From assembly GCA_032139905.1 (NCBI GenBank), contig JAQJDB010000007.1, forward strand, positions 62,001 to 126,000: a stretch of DNA of 64,000 nt, read 5' to 3'. A program made the position numbers and the translations under genes. How positions within the stretch are numbered: position 1 is the stretch's first letter; each line of letters opens with the position of its first letter. The notes under the pieces are model-generated. The model was not told the origin of the DNA and did not search any database. It saw nothing but the letters and a program-made list of their open reading frames with translations. Shown one piece after another: positions 44,225-53,481 of the stretch. The DNA comes from Nitrospira sp. MA-1 (GTDB lineage Bacteria; Nitrospirota; Nitrospiria; Nitrospirales; UBA8639).

Positions 44225-44700
44225 TCACCGGAAATTGAATAGCGGATTCCTTGCGATGAATGGGAATGGCTTCTCCTGCCTGCACATCGGAGCCCTCGAA
44301 ATTTCGAGGGCTATCCCACGAGGGACCGCACCAACCGATTCCTTCGCCCATTCGAGTACGGATGTCGGGAGCCGGCTCACCAATGCCGCCCCAAATCTAA
44401 TGGCATCGGTGCCACCCAAGATGGCCAGATAAATTCCCAGGTATTTTCGCGCGCGCTGACAGAACACCTCAATGGCCGGAGTGGCGCGAGGATCCGGTTG
44501 CTCGCGGAGGGCTTGGAGAAGGTGGGGCAAGTCGGAGGTCAGGCTGGACAAGTTCAACAGGCCGGATCGGGAATTCAACTGAGGGTCGATCTTTTCAAGG
44601 GAAAGCCGATTATGCCCGGCGACCTATCCGATAATGGTCAGGTCGGGATTTCCACGTGTGCCCATCACGAGGCCTTCTAGCCGGTGAATCCCATTGAGGC
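44225..44700 (-). pseudogene. ackA: Decayed acetate kinase (ackA) fragment
   Basis: The 3' half of an acetate kinase gene. In order: LEGLVMGTRGNPDLTIIG (ends at a stop), then SRSGLLNLSSLTSDLPHLLQ, then AIEVFCQRARKYLGIYLAIL and GGTDAIRFGAALVSRLP, all close to the AckA C-terminal domain (LLGVSG, RVRKYIGAYLAxLGGxDAIVFT). At least one frameshift lies upstream (MGFTG precedes in another frame) and a TAG follows IIG. The N-terminal domain is missing. AckA makes acetyl phosphate; this copy cannot. Confidence 0.75.
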
Positions 44701-44754
44701 CTCGCCCACAGCTCTATTTTTGATGGCGCTAACTGAGCACCATTTTCCCAAAGG

Positions 44755-45381
44755 TTAATTTGAAGGAGAGACGGCGCGAAGCTCCGTATGAGCCCCGCGC
44801 AAGACATATAGGGAAGACCGGAGAAAAAGAGCCGCGAGTCCAAAACCCACGAGAATGTCAGGCCAGCCTGAACCGGTAAGCCATACCCCTGCGGCGGCAC
44901 ACAGCACCGAGACATTCGCAATAATGTCATTGCGGGAACATAGCCACACGGAACTCATATTGATGTCATCGGCCCGATGGCGCCAGAGCAAGAGAAGGCA
45001 AAGGCTATTGGCCGCAAGTGCCAGTAGGCCAATGGCGCCAATGGCCTCAAATACGGGAACCTGCGGAAAAATCATCTTGTAGCCCGCCTGTCCGAGAACA
45101 AAGAGCCCGAAGGCCGCCATGACGCCGCCCTTGAGGAGGGCGGCCTTGGCTTTCATCCTTGCGCCTCGCGCCACCACGTAAATGCTGAAGCCATACACCA
45201 ATGCATCCCCCAACATATCTAGTGAATCCGCGATCAAAGAAACAGAACCGGCGAGCAGTCCTGCTGTGAGTTCTATCAGGAACATCACCGCATTAATGGC
45301 CAACACGATTTTGAGTATTGAGCTTTGGCGATCCTGAAGCGCCTCGATCTCACATGCTTTGTCATTGCAACAATCAGCCAT
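44755..45381 (-). CDS. Cation diffusion facilitator-type transporter
   Basis: 208 residues with about five to six membrane segments. The N-terminus has CCNDKAC, a likely metal-binding patch, and the first membrane helices include LIELTAGLLAGSVSLIADSL followed by DMLGDAL, the CDF pattern with two acidic residues. It is shorter than full CDF proteins, lacking the C-terminal cytoplasmic domain. Probably exports zinc, cobalt or cadmium. It is next to a decayed acetate kinase gene, on the edge of the accessory region. Confidence 0.83.
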   Translation of the reverse strand: MADCCNDKACEIEALQDRQSSILKIVLAINAVMFLIELTAGLLAGSVSLIADSLDMLGDALVYGFSIYVVARGARMKAKAALLKGGVMAAFGLFVLGQAGYKMIFPQVPVFEAIGAIGLLALAANSLCLLLLWRHRADDINMSSVWLCSRNDIIANVSVLCAAAGVWLTGSGWPDILVGFGLAALFLRSSLYVLRGAHTELRAVSPSN

Positions 45382-46029
45382 AGTTGAATCTTTGAGAATT
45401 TGTAGCGGGATAACTAAAGAAGCTTAACACTTTAAAGAGGATATCATAGTAAATGAGAGTCCGTGAACATTGAGGGAGGAAACGGCTCGGCTCAACATTT
45501 AGGGTTTTTCAATAACCTGATGAAGGGCTATTGCCGGAATGAGGGCAAGGACACCCTAACACAGTGGGAAAACTTGGAAAACTTGCGAAGATAGAGCCAT
45601 CAACCGGTTGTCATCTGAGCCGGCGGGGAAGGATCCGTGCCCGGCTTGAGAGTCCAGGTTCAGGGAAATCGTTTGTTTCCGTCAGGAGGCAATCGGTTTC
45701 CATGTCACTTGCGGGTTATTGATTGTCCACCATTCAGCAGACACCTCAGGAAGAGGTAAGAATGAAAAAATCATTCTTGACTTTTTTGCAACCCCGAACA
45801 AGAATGCTGTCGCATTGAAACTGGCTGAATTGTGAGCCTCATGTTGTTCGAGGGCACACATGAGTGATCGAAAATGACAGGGAACGCCATGAATAGGGGA
45901 AAAGGTTAAGCGAAACCAAGAAAGCATAAAATGCGCTGCACGCGGCATCAGGCCGCAGTCACGTTTGCTCGCAGTTCCGGTGGCCGTTGTCAAATACCTT
46001 TCCACTTCACCATCATTTCAAGAGAGACA
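45382..46029. repeat. Repeat-filled intergenic stretch
   Basis: No gene. At 45600-45660 it has a copy of the GTCATCCTGA/GAAGGATC repeat (also 50905-50960 and 52489-52540), and at 45745-45900 a copy of the repeat with TGTCGCATTGA and GAGGGACCGAAAATGCCAGG-like segments (also 48655, 51380 and 53150). Confidence 0.65.
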
Positions 46030-46614
46030 ATGTCAGCACCGTCTGTAACAGGCGCATTACTATCCGACTACGATAGGTCAATCGCCGCTCTCGTCACCGC
46101 GTTTATCTCCGATCCGTTCATTCGCTGGATGTTGCCCGATGCCAAGCAGTATCTTCATTACTTCCCACTAGTCCTGAAGTATTTTGCTGGACGCGCCTTC
46201 GATCACGGATCGGCCTATCGTTCGGAAGATTATAAAGCCGCAGCGCTCTGGCTGCCTCCCGGCGTCGGTCCTGACGAGGAGGCGGTTGCTGCTGTCATGC
46301 AAGAAGGTGTGGCCCCTGAACTGCAAGGGGATGCGTTCGCCTTACTGGAACGGGCAGGCGCGTCACATCCGCCGGTTCCACATTGGTACCTGCCTGCCAT
46401 TGGGGTTGAGCCAATGCTTCAAGGTGAGGGGTATGGCTCTGCCCTGCTCGCACATGGGCTTGAAGTCTGTGATAAGGGCCACGTCGCTGCTTATCTGGAA
46501 GCGACTAATTCGGCTAACATTCCGCTCTACCAGTGTTTCGGCTTCGAGATTGTGGGAGAAATTCAGGCCGGCAGTTCACCACCGATAAAGCCAATGTTCC
46601 GGGCTGCCCGTTAA
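46030..46614 (+). CDS. GNAT-family N-acetyltransferase
   Basis: About 194 residues from the ATG at 46030 (AGAGAGAC just upstream); an upstream frame would start at 45931 in repeat DNA. The acetyl-CoA motif A reads YLPAIGVEPMLQGEGYGSAL, and motif B AAYLEATNSANIPLYQCFGF is typical. It transfers an acetyl group from acetyl-CoA to an unknown amine. Bounded on both sides by repeat copies, so it may be a captured gene. Confidence 0.87.
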   Translation: MSAPSVTGALLSDYDRSIAALVTAFISDPFIRWMLPDAKQYLHYFPLVLKYFAGRAFDHGSAYRSEDYKAAALWLPPGVGPDEEAVAAVMQEGVAPELQGDAFALLERAGASHPPVPHWYLPAIGVEPMLQGEGYGSALLAHGLEVCDKGHVAAYLEATNSANIPLYQCFGFEIVGEIQAGSSPPIKPMFRAAR

Positions 46615-46830
46615 GTGATCTGGCCCTTATGGTTTGAGAGCACACCTGAATGAAAATGCCAGGGTATTGTATGAACAATTGAGGTAAGAAAAAAAAGCGT
46701 CCCCGAATCTCATCCACTAGAACAAGCTTCTGAAGGGCAAACAAAGCCATCGACGACAAGAGGAAAGAGCGTAGCTTCGCTCGATGTCTCCTGGAAATAT
46801 GACGAAGGTTAGATTTTATCCGGAGCTGCC
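46615..46830. repeat. Short repeat remnant between GNAT and AlkC-like genes
   Basis: At about 46636-46700 the text GAGAGCACACCTGAATGAAA with ATGCCAGGGTATTG matches the repeat seen at 45870, 48750, 51440 and 53230. No gene. Confidence 0.5.
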
Positions 46831-47688
46831 ATGACGAGGTCGCATAGCCTTCCCTGCATTCCCGATGCGCCACGTTCGATTCGGAAGGGCGTCCCCCTCA
46901 AGACTTTGCTTGGCTCGGAAGCAGTTGACTGCTTGGCGCGAAACGTCCGTTTCGTGCATCCGGGGTTTGATGCAACGTCATTTCGGAAGAAAGCCCTCTC
47001 CGGGCTGGAGGATTTGGAGTTTTTGCCGCGTGGTCAGCATATCGCAGTTGCACTAAGGCAATTCCTGCCCGATGCTTACAGAAATGCTCTTCAAATCCTT
47101 CTGGATTCTCTTACACCGCCGCAAACAGAAGCTGATGAGTTCGGGTTAGCTGAGTTCTTCTATCTCCCACATAGCTTCTTTATTGCCAGCTACGGCATCG
47201 ATCCGGAATACAACGGAGGAGAAGACCCCTTCGACATTTCTATGAATGCCCTGCACGCCCTGACCACTCGATTCACATCGGAATTTGCCATTCGTCCGTT
47301 TCTTATTCAACAGCAGAATCGAACGTTGTCACAGGTCATGAAATGGACGCATGATCAAAATCCACACGTCCGGCGCCTGTGTTCGGAGGGTCTGCGGCCA
47401 CGGCTGCCTTGGGCAAAGCGGATCCCCGCATTCATCAAGGATCCATCACCAACATTCCCGATTCTGGAGCTTCTCAAGGATGATTCGTCCTTGTATGTAC
47501 GGCGCAGCGTGGCAAACCATCTTGGAGACATTGTCAAAGACCATCCAGAATTGGTTATCGAGACTTGCCGTCGCTGGCTAAGTGGGAACTCGTCCAACGA
47601 TTCCAAGTGGCTTGTCCGGCACGCCATACGTCATCTTGTGAAGAAGAAAAACGGCGCGGCGTTAGCACTCCGGAATTCTGCAACATAG
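46831..47688 (+). CDS. AlkC-like DNA alkylation repair protein (HEAT repeats)
   Basis: 285 residues. It matches the COG4335 AlkC pattern: GVPLKTLLGSEAVDCLARNV at the N-terminus, ALTTRFTSEFAIRPFL, QNPHVRRLCSEGLRPRLPWA and LYVRRSVANHLGDIVKDHPE (ALK/HEAT-like helices), ending SKWLVRHAIRHLVKKKNG. Such enzymes excise 3-methyladenine-type bases from DNA. Family members I know run to about 370 residues with a further C-terminal region, which seems absent here, so the protein may be shortened. It lies within repeat DNA on both sides, suggesting acquisition. Confidence 0.72.
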   Translation: MTRSHSLPCIPDAPRSIRKGVPLKTLLGSEAVDCLARNVRFVHPGFDATSFRKKALSGLEDLEFLPRGQHIAVALRQFLPDAYRNALQILLDSLTPPQTEADEFGLAEFFYLPHSFFIASYGIDPEYNGGEDPFDISMNALHALTTRFTSEFAIRPFLIQQQNRTLSQVMKWTHDQNPHVRRLCSEGLRPRLPWAKRIPAFIKDPSPTFPILELLKDDSSLYVRRSVANHLGDIVKDHPELVIETCRRWLSGNSSNDSKWLVRHAIRHLVKKKNGAALALRNSAT

Positions 47689-48862
47689 TCAAAACGGAAG
47701 GGTGGGCAATGGCGGTATATCCAGAAGTAGGGTCTAGGCGCTGAACCGGGCGGCTTCCGTCACGCTGAAGGCTACCGGTGAGCTTGGGTGTTCAGCCGCC
47801 AGCAGGCGGCGGAGGGGATGCCAATCAAAATTAAAAATGCTGTGCCTACATTTTCTGTAGAGTGACAAAAAAATTGTCTCTATTTTTCAGTTGGATTCTG
47901 CGTCTGCTGCTTGAACTCAGCTACCCTTGTTTGCGACATGTCCAAGGTGGTGAGTTAAGCAGAAATCGTTTGCCATGAGGCTCAGGTCTAATCTCGAATT
48001 TGGACCAGCGATAAGGATTCAAAAATCCAGGAGCAAGCTGACGGGGTATCAAAGGCTAAAAGAGTTTTAACTGTTAGAGATCATCTTTTGGCCAACTATG
48101 GTGTTGGATATCATGTTTCACCATGCTCTCTTATGTGAGTCACGGGAGGGGTCGTTTCTTCTGCTCCGGCGCCTGCCGTCTGATCCAAAGGAGGGACGCT
48201 CTGATGCCTTGGCGGGCCATGTTTGAGCAGAGCGAGTTGGTCCGCCCTCCTCAAGCTAGCGTCCGACCGCTTTCATGAGCCAGACGGGGCGGCAATGGTT
48301 TTGGGTCCTTTTCCCGAAAGAAAAGGACCTCGCCTGCCGGGGCGAAACCCTGCAATACAGAACAGAGCGTGGGCCCCAGAGTTGAGTATGTCAGTATAGG
48401 GTCAAATCTATTGTTGCCGAATCTCTGTTTCCACCAGTTTCTTGAAGTCTTTGCCTGCGGACTGCTTCTTCATTCCTTCATACGAAACTCTCAATAAAAT
48501 ATTTGATCACTGGTTTTTTCTCAAGAAGGCCTATCGCCTCAATCTTGATCTGGCATGAAACGGAATTGAGCGAAACAATGTTGAGGATTTCATCTGGACC
48601 CGAGCAGGTTTTAACTGGCAGGAAGCGAAGAAAAATCACAAGAAGCGTTATGATTGCAGATCAAAATTCTGGACGTAATTCCTTCGTTGCCTAAGAATTT
48701 GTCGCATCAAGTGTAGTAGTATTGTGTGTTTTAATTGTGCTTCGAGAGCACAAAAACGTGAGAGGATTTGTCAGTCAACTCCATGAATAATTGAGGGAAG
48801 ACGATGGTGCCGGATGCCATTTGGGGGGAACATATAATTTTCCTACTTTAGAATAACCAGGA
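47689..48862. repeat. 1.2-kb repeat mosaic
   Basis: No gene. It holds several copies in series: 47971-48160 (matches 56071-56260), the double-hairpin repeat at 48161-48355 (minus), the CAAATCTGTTGTTGACGAAT-like repeat at 48405-48500 with its continuation to 48640 (matches 52870-53110), and the TGTCGCATCA/ATGAATAATTGAGGGA repeat at 48655-48830. Confidence 0.75.
48161..48355 (-). repeat. Double-hairpin intergenic repeat, copy 2
   Basis: Reverse orientation to the first copy; begins (on the minus strand) TTGCAGGGTTTCGCCCCGGC and ends GGCAGGCGCCGGAGCAG. The first hairpin carries changes in its stem. Confidence 0.88.
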
Positions 48863-50398
48863 GTGCACCGGATTACTCCGGCAAAAAACACTATGCCCAA
48901 TCATTATCATTCTCTGCCCGGCAAATCGAATTCACTCTGGCTCGACACGACCCCGGAAACAAGTTTTCCATCCTTACAAAGCGGATTGACTGTGGATGTG
49001 GCCATTATTGGCGGTGGCCTTGTCGGCTTAACGGCGGCCACGCTGCTCAAGGCTCAGGGAAAAACCGTCGCGGTGCTGGAAGCCGAGCGCATTATTCAGG
49101 GCGTGACCGGCCACACGACCGCCAAAATAACTTCACAGCACAAATTGATTTATGATGACCTCATTCGCCATTTCGGGGAAGAGAAGGCGCGTGCTTACGC
49201 CGAGGCGAACCAGGCCGCTATCGAACAGATCGCCGATCTTGTTCGAGCTAAACACATCGACTGCGATTTCTTCCGCACCGAGGCCTACACCTATACGGAG
49301 TCCGAGGACGAGGTAAATCAGATCAAGGCTGAAGCGGACGCGGCATTGAAGCTTGGGCTTCCGGCCACTTTCACCCATGAAACGCCGTTGCCTTTTGCGG
49401 TAAAAGCCGCTGTGCGCTTCGACAATCAGGCACAATTCCATCCGCGTAAATACTTGCTGGCTTTGGCGCAAGACATCCCCGGCGAGGGCAGTTTCATCTT
49501 TGAAAGAACTCGCGTCGTGAATGTGGAAGAAGGCGAGCCGTGCGCCATCACCACCGAGCAAGGCGCGATTGCCGCGCGCTCGGTCATCGTTGCCAGCCAC
49601 TTTCCTTTTAACGACAAAGCTCTGTACTCCTTTCGTCTGCATTCGCATCGGTCCTATGTGTTGGCTGCCCGCGTGGTGGAGCCGGGCCCCCTTGGCATGT
49701 TTATCAGCACGGAGCCGTCTTACTCTGTGCGGAGCTATCCGGTGCCCGGAGGTGACTGGCTTTTGGTCGGCGGCGAAGGACACAAAACCGGACAGGGCGA
49801 TGATACGGTGGCCCGATATCAAAGGCTTGAGCAATGGGCGCGCGAGCGGTTCACTATCGAGTCGGTGGAATACCGCTGGTCAACACAGGACAATCGCACC
49901 ATTGACGGAGTGCCGTACATCGGATGGTATGGACCATCTTCACGGCATCTCTATGTCGCCACCGGCTTTGCCGGCTGGGGCATGACCAATAGCACCGTGG
50001 CCGGAATGCTCTTGCGCGACTTGATTTTAGAACGCGAGAATTCGTGGTCGGAAGTGTTCGACCCGAACCGCGCAAATCTGGCGGGAGTCCCGGATTTAGT
50101 CGGGCAGGGAGCCGATATTGTTAAACATTTCGTCGGCGACCGCATGACGAACGAAACACCTGATAGTATCGCGCTTGGTGAGGGTAAGATTGTGAAAACG
50201 GAACGGGGGAAAGTGGCGATGTATAAAGCGGAAGACGATACGGTGAGTACCCTGTCGCCGGTCTGTACTCATATGGGTTGCTTCGTACAATGGAACCCGG
50301 CGGAAAAGAGTTGGGATTGTCCGTGTCACGGCTCGCGTTTCGCCGCTGACGGCAAAGTACTGCATGGACCGGCCATCAAAGATATGGAGAAAATGTAA
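48863..50398 (+). CDS. FAD-dependent oxidoreductase with C-terminal Rieske domain
   Basis: 511 residues. The N-terminal FAD-binding Rossmann motif is VDVAIIGGGLVGLTAATLLK near residue 45, and a D-amino-acid-oxidase-like domain continues to about 400. The last ~90 residues form a Rieske [2Fe-2S] domain with CTHMGC and CPCHGSRF. The enzyme likely oxidises an amine or sugar-like substrate and passes electrons through the cluster. The start is uncertain: GTG 48863 overlaps AGGAG, and an ATG at 48893 has no ribosome site. It is flanked by repeat DNA on both sides. Confidence 0.88.
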   Translation: MHRITPAKNTMPNHYHSLPGKSNSLWLDTTPETSFPSLQSGLTVDVAIIGGGLVGLTAATLLKAQGKTVAVLEAERIIQGVTGHTTAKITSQHKLIYDDLIRHFGEEKARAYAEANQAAIEQIADLVRAKHIDCDFFRTEAYTYTESEDEVNQIKAEADAALKLGLPATFTHETPLPFAVKAAVRFDNQAQFHPRKYLLALAQDIPGEGSFIFERTRVVNVEEGEPCAITTEQGAIAARSVIVASHFPFNDKALYSFRLHSHRSYVLAARVVEPGPLGMFISTEPSYSVRSYPVPGGDWLLVGGEGHKTGQGDDTVARYQRLEQWARERFTIESVEYRWSTQDNRTIDGVPYIGWYGPSSRHLYVATGFAGWGMTNSTVAGMLLRDLILERENSWSEVFDPNRANLAGVPDLVGQGADIVKHFVGDRMTNETPDSIALGEGKIVKTERGKVAMYKAEDDTVSTLSPVCTHMGCFVQWNPAEKSWDCPCHGSRFAADGKVLHGPAIKDMEKM

Positions 50399-50529
50399 AC
50401 CTTCCGGACACTTGAGAATTTGCAGATTAGTTCCGCAAGTGCCCGAACAGCGGGCTGGCAAGGGGGAATACCCCACTGCCTTCAGTCTCGTCCGTTCCAG
50501 CCGTCTGCCGCAGCTGAATGCCCTTCTAG

Positions 50530-50731
50530 ACTGACTCGTCGCGTTTCCCCCCGTTTTAAACTCAGCGCGGGCTTCTGAGATAAGCCCGTCGAGCTTCCCT
50601 CCCTTGAGATCAGCTTCAATCTGCTGATCCCAGACACGCGCATCGAACTCAAGGAACCATTCCCGAAACTGAGCCAGGTCTTGGGGCGGCAGATTCAGTA
50701 CCTGTTGCTCAAGCTGTTCCAGTTCATTCAT
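50530..50731 (-). pseudogene. Frameshifted antitoxin-type gene remnant
   Basis: The first ~65 codons fit an addiction-module antitoxin family: ELEQQVLNLPPQDLAQFREW, then WDQQIEADLKGGKLDGLISE. At 50550 a run of six C (G on the gene strand) breaks the frame; one base fewer would give TGGKRDESV and a stop, a normal ending. Past the break the open frame continues into unrelated codons to 50096, which I do not accept as coding. A possible decayed toxin downstream is only faintly suggested (NLQILKCPEGLHF). Confidence 0.6.
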
Positions 50732-51686
50732 GAGTTACCCTCCTTCCATCGGTTGCCTCAATTCTACATGAATCCCTATGTCCACCCTAACCAAAAGTAA
50801 CTTGAGGGGGAGAAGTTCAGCGGAAGTTTATCGGCTGGAAAGTTTCCCTGATTATGGGCGAATTACTACACACGTCGAAGGCCGGTTCGAAAAATAAGAC
50901 AAAGTGAGCCATCAAGAGGCTGTCATCCTGAACCGGCGGGAAGGATCTGCGACCAGGTGGAGAGGCCAGGGCCTTTGCGCAATTTTTCCTGAACTTATCC
51001 TGAACTTGCCGAATGGATCAGGATACATGGGCTCCGAGTAAATCGTGTGGGCAGGTGAGGGCATCGCACATGTGTTCCCCACTTATGCGCTCATCTGGTT
51101 TTCTGTGTTGCCGGGTTTCGCCCCGGCAGGCGAGGTCCTTTTGTTTCGGCAAAAGGACCCAAAACCAGTGACGCCCCGCCCGTCTCATCTGATTAGATCG
51201 GACGCTAAACACGGGAGAGCGGACCAACTCGCCAGGCTCACACAAGGCCCGCCAGGAAAAAGAGCGTCCGATCATGGGACGGGCGGCAGGCGTCGGGACC
51301 GTGGAGAAAAAATGACTGGCAGGAGTCGAAGAAAGAACTCCGGAAGTGGCATGAATGAAAATCAGGATTCTTGACTTAATTCCTTCGTTGTACAAGAATC
51401 CGTCGCATTGAGACTGGCTGTATTGTGTGCCCCAAGTGTGTCGATAGCACACAGGAGGGACCGACAATGCCAGGGAACTGCATGAACAAATAAGGAAAGA
51501 AGACGCGACCGGATGTCATTCGGGTGAACTCATTGAAATGGCCACGATCATGTCGTTAGTTTCAGGAAATTCGATGGCGTATTATACGGACAGAAATAGG
51601 CAAAGCCGGCTCTTATGCCCATCCGCCTAAACATTGTTCAGCAAAATAGATAATCTGACAGGTGACCATTCACGTGGAGGTGAGAG
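50732..51686. repeat. Repeat-filled intergenic stretch
   Basis: No gene. In series: the GTCATCCTGAACCGG/GAAGGATCT repeat at about 50905-50960, the double-hairpin repeat at 51109-51305, then the TGTCGCATTGA/GAGGGACCGACAATGCCAGG repeat at about 51350-51590. Confidence 0.75.
51109..51305 (+). repeat. Double-hairpin intergenic repeat, copy 3
   Basis: TGCCGGGTTTCGCCCCGGCA, CCTTTTGTTTCGGCAAAAGG, then GACGCCCCGCCCGTCTCATC and GGCAGGCGTCGGGACCG at the end. Both hairpin stems are intact. Confidence 0.9.
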
Positions 51687-51875
51687 ATGTCTAACGTCGT
51701 AAGAAAAGAAGATGCACACAAACTAGTAGATCGATTGCCGCCCAATGCCACGTGGGATGATCTGATGCACGAAATATATGTGCGGGAAGCCATCGAAAAA
51801 GGCCTTGATGATAGCAGGGCAGGCAGAACAAAGGATGTGTCAGAAATTAGGAAGAAATACGGTCTACCCGAATGA
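51687..51875 (+). CDS. Antitoxin of a ParE/RelE-type module
   Basis: 62 residues, helical: RKEDAHKLVDRLPPNATWDD, then LMHEIYVREAIEKGLDDSRA. GGAGGTGAGAG lies about 6 bp before the ATG. It overlaps the toxin gene by 4 bp (ATGA). It shares the TWxDxMxExYVxxxxExGL pattern with the antitoxin at 8006-8215, so the two modules are related. It would bind and neutralise the toxin and repress the operon. Confidence 0.87.
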   Translation: MSNVVRKEDAHKLVDRLPPNATWDDLMHEIYVREAIEKGLDDSRAGRTKDVSEIRKKYGLPE

Positions 51876-52165
51876 AAATCCATTGGACGAAGACAGCGGA
51901 GGCACATTTGGATGCCATCTATGCGCATATATCTCAGGACTCAAAGACCTATGCCTTGCGAATAGTGGATCGAATTACAAAAAGATCAAAGCAAATCGGC
52001 ATGTTTCCTCTGTCGGGTCGGCAGGTACCAGAATACGATGTAGACCAAATACGAGAAGTATTTTTCGGTTCATACAGAATCATCTATCACATTAAAGCAG
52101 ATCAAATAGATGTCGTTGCAGTGGTTCATGGCGCAATGAACGTGCTTCATGAGGAGGAAGAGTGA
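51872..52165 (+). CDS. ParE/RelE-type toxin
   Basis: 97 residues, full length. MKIHWTKTAEAHLDAIYAHI opens the two helices and then QIGMFPLSGRQVPEYDVDQI, REVFFGSYRIIYHIKADQID and VVAVVHGAMNV match the ParE fold. It lies 4 bp inside the antitoxin gene end. Likely target: DNA gyrase (ParE-type) or ribosome (RelE-type); the sequence alone does not say. Confidence 0.9.
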   Translation: MKIHWTKTAEAHLDAIYAHISQDSKTYALRIVDRITKRSKQIGMFPLSGRQVPEYDVDQIREVFFGSYRIIYHIKADQIDVVAVVHGAMNVLHEEEE

Positions 52166-53481
52166 AAAATTCGAACAAGGCGCTTTTCTCGGATGCTCGT
52201 TCACTTGCGTCGGTTAGTGCTGACGTTCAGCCGATCGCAGGCGGAGAAAAGGATGCAAAGGGGGTTGAAGAGAGTTGTGGCTGCTCGATGTGGGATAGGA
52301 TATAGGGTCAAATTTGTTATTGACGAATCTCTGCTTCCACCGGTTCTTGAAGCCTTTGCCTGCGGATTGCTTCTCCATACCTACGCACGAAACTTTCTAC
52401 AACAAACTTGAATCCTGTTTGGTTTCTTTTGAACATCCTAAAGGGGTGGCATGCAAGGGGCCCCGTGCACCTTAGGAGAGAGACATCAACAGGCTGTCAT
52501 CCTGAGCTATTAGCGAAGGATCTGTGCCCAGGGGGAATAGCCAGGGTCTAGCAAAATATTTCCTGAAACCTGTCCTGAGTTTGCCAGTAAAAGGTGTGGG
52601 CGGGGGAATACATCGCACGTATTATGTTCCCCAACCTTATGCTCATGTAATGTTCTGTGTTGCCGGGTCTCGCCTCGGCAGGCGAGCCACTTTTGTTCAG
52701 GCAAAAGTAGCCAAAACCAGTGACGCCCCGCCCGTCTCATCTGATTGATCGGACGCTAACCACGGGAGAGCGGGCCAACTCGCCAGGCTCACACAAGGCC
52801 CGCCAGGAAAAAGAGCGTCCGATCAGGGGACGGGCGGCAGGCGTCGGATCAGGGGAGATGAAACTTTTAGGGTCAGGGTATGGGAACAAATCTGTTGGTG
52901 ACGAAATTCTGTCTCCATCTGTCCCATCCGCTTTTTGAAGCATTTGCCTGCGGATTTCTTTCCCATTCCTCCACACGAAACTCTCAACAAAAGACTTGAC
53001 CCCTGTTTTTTCTCAAGAAGGCCCATCGCTTCAATCCCTGTCTGGCATGAAACGTTATTGGGCGAAACAACGCTGAGGGTCCCATCCGGACCGGAGCAAA
53101 TTATTGAATATCAGAAGAGGAAAAAAACTCCGGAAGCGGTATGAATGAAAATCAGAAGCCTTGACATATTTACAACGTTGTACAAGAATCTGTCGCATCG
53201 ATACTGGCCGTATTGTGTGGCCCAGGTGTTTCGAGTACACACATGAGGGACCGAAAATGCCAGGGAACTGCATGAACACTTGAGGGATGAGGATGGCATA
53301 GGATGCCATTCGGGTGAACGCATTGAAATGCCAACGATCATGTCGTTATTTTCAGAAAATTCGATGGTGTGTTATACGGCCAAGAATACGCAGATCCGTC
53401 TTTTATGCGGATCCCCCTAAACATTTTTAAATGTCTTGCTATATCGAAATAACCATTATATGAACAAAACAGAGATAAGTG
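52166..53481. repeat. 1.3-kb repeat mosaic before the DGQHR gene
   Basis: No gene. In series: the CAAATTTGTTATTGACGAAT repeat at 52305-52412, the GTCATCCTGAGC/GAAGGATCT repeat at 52489-52560, the double-hairpin repeat at 52661-52858, the CTGTTGGTGACGAA repeat with its continuation at 52870-53110, and the TGTCGCATCG/GAGGGACCGAAAATGCCAGG repeat at 53137-53390. Confidence 0.75.
52661..52858 (+). repeat. Double-hairpin intergenic repeat, copy 4
   Basis: TGCCGGGTCTCGCCTCGGCA, then CTTTTGTTCAGGCAAAAG (stem kept, loop changed), ending GGCAGGCGTCGGATCAGGGG. Preserved pairing despite base changes. Confidence 0.88.

Noticed and set aside
50096-50731. 211-codon minus-strand frame
   Set aside because: Only the first ~65 codons resemble a protein; the rest lies opposite the FAD/Rieske gene and in repeat DNA after a frameshift.
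52166-52250. Sequence like the left arm of an attC site after the ParE toxin (AACAAGGCGCTTTTCTCGG)
   Set aside because: No matching GTTRRRY right end or complementary arm follows.
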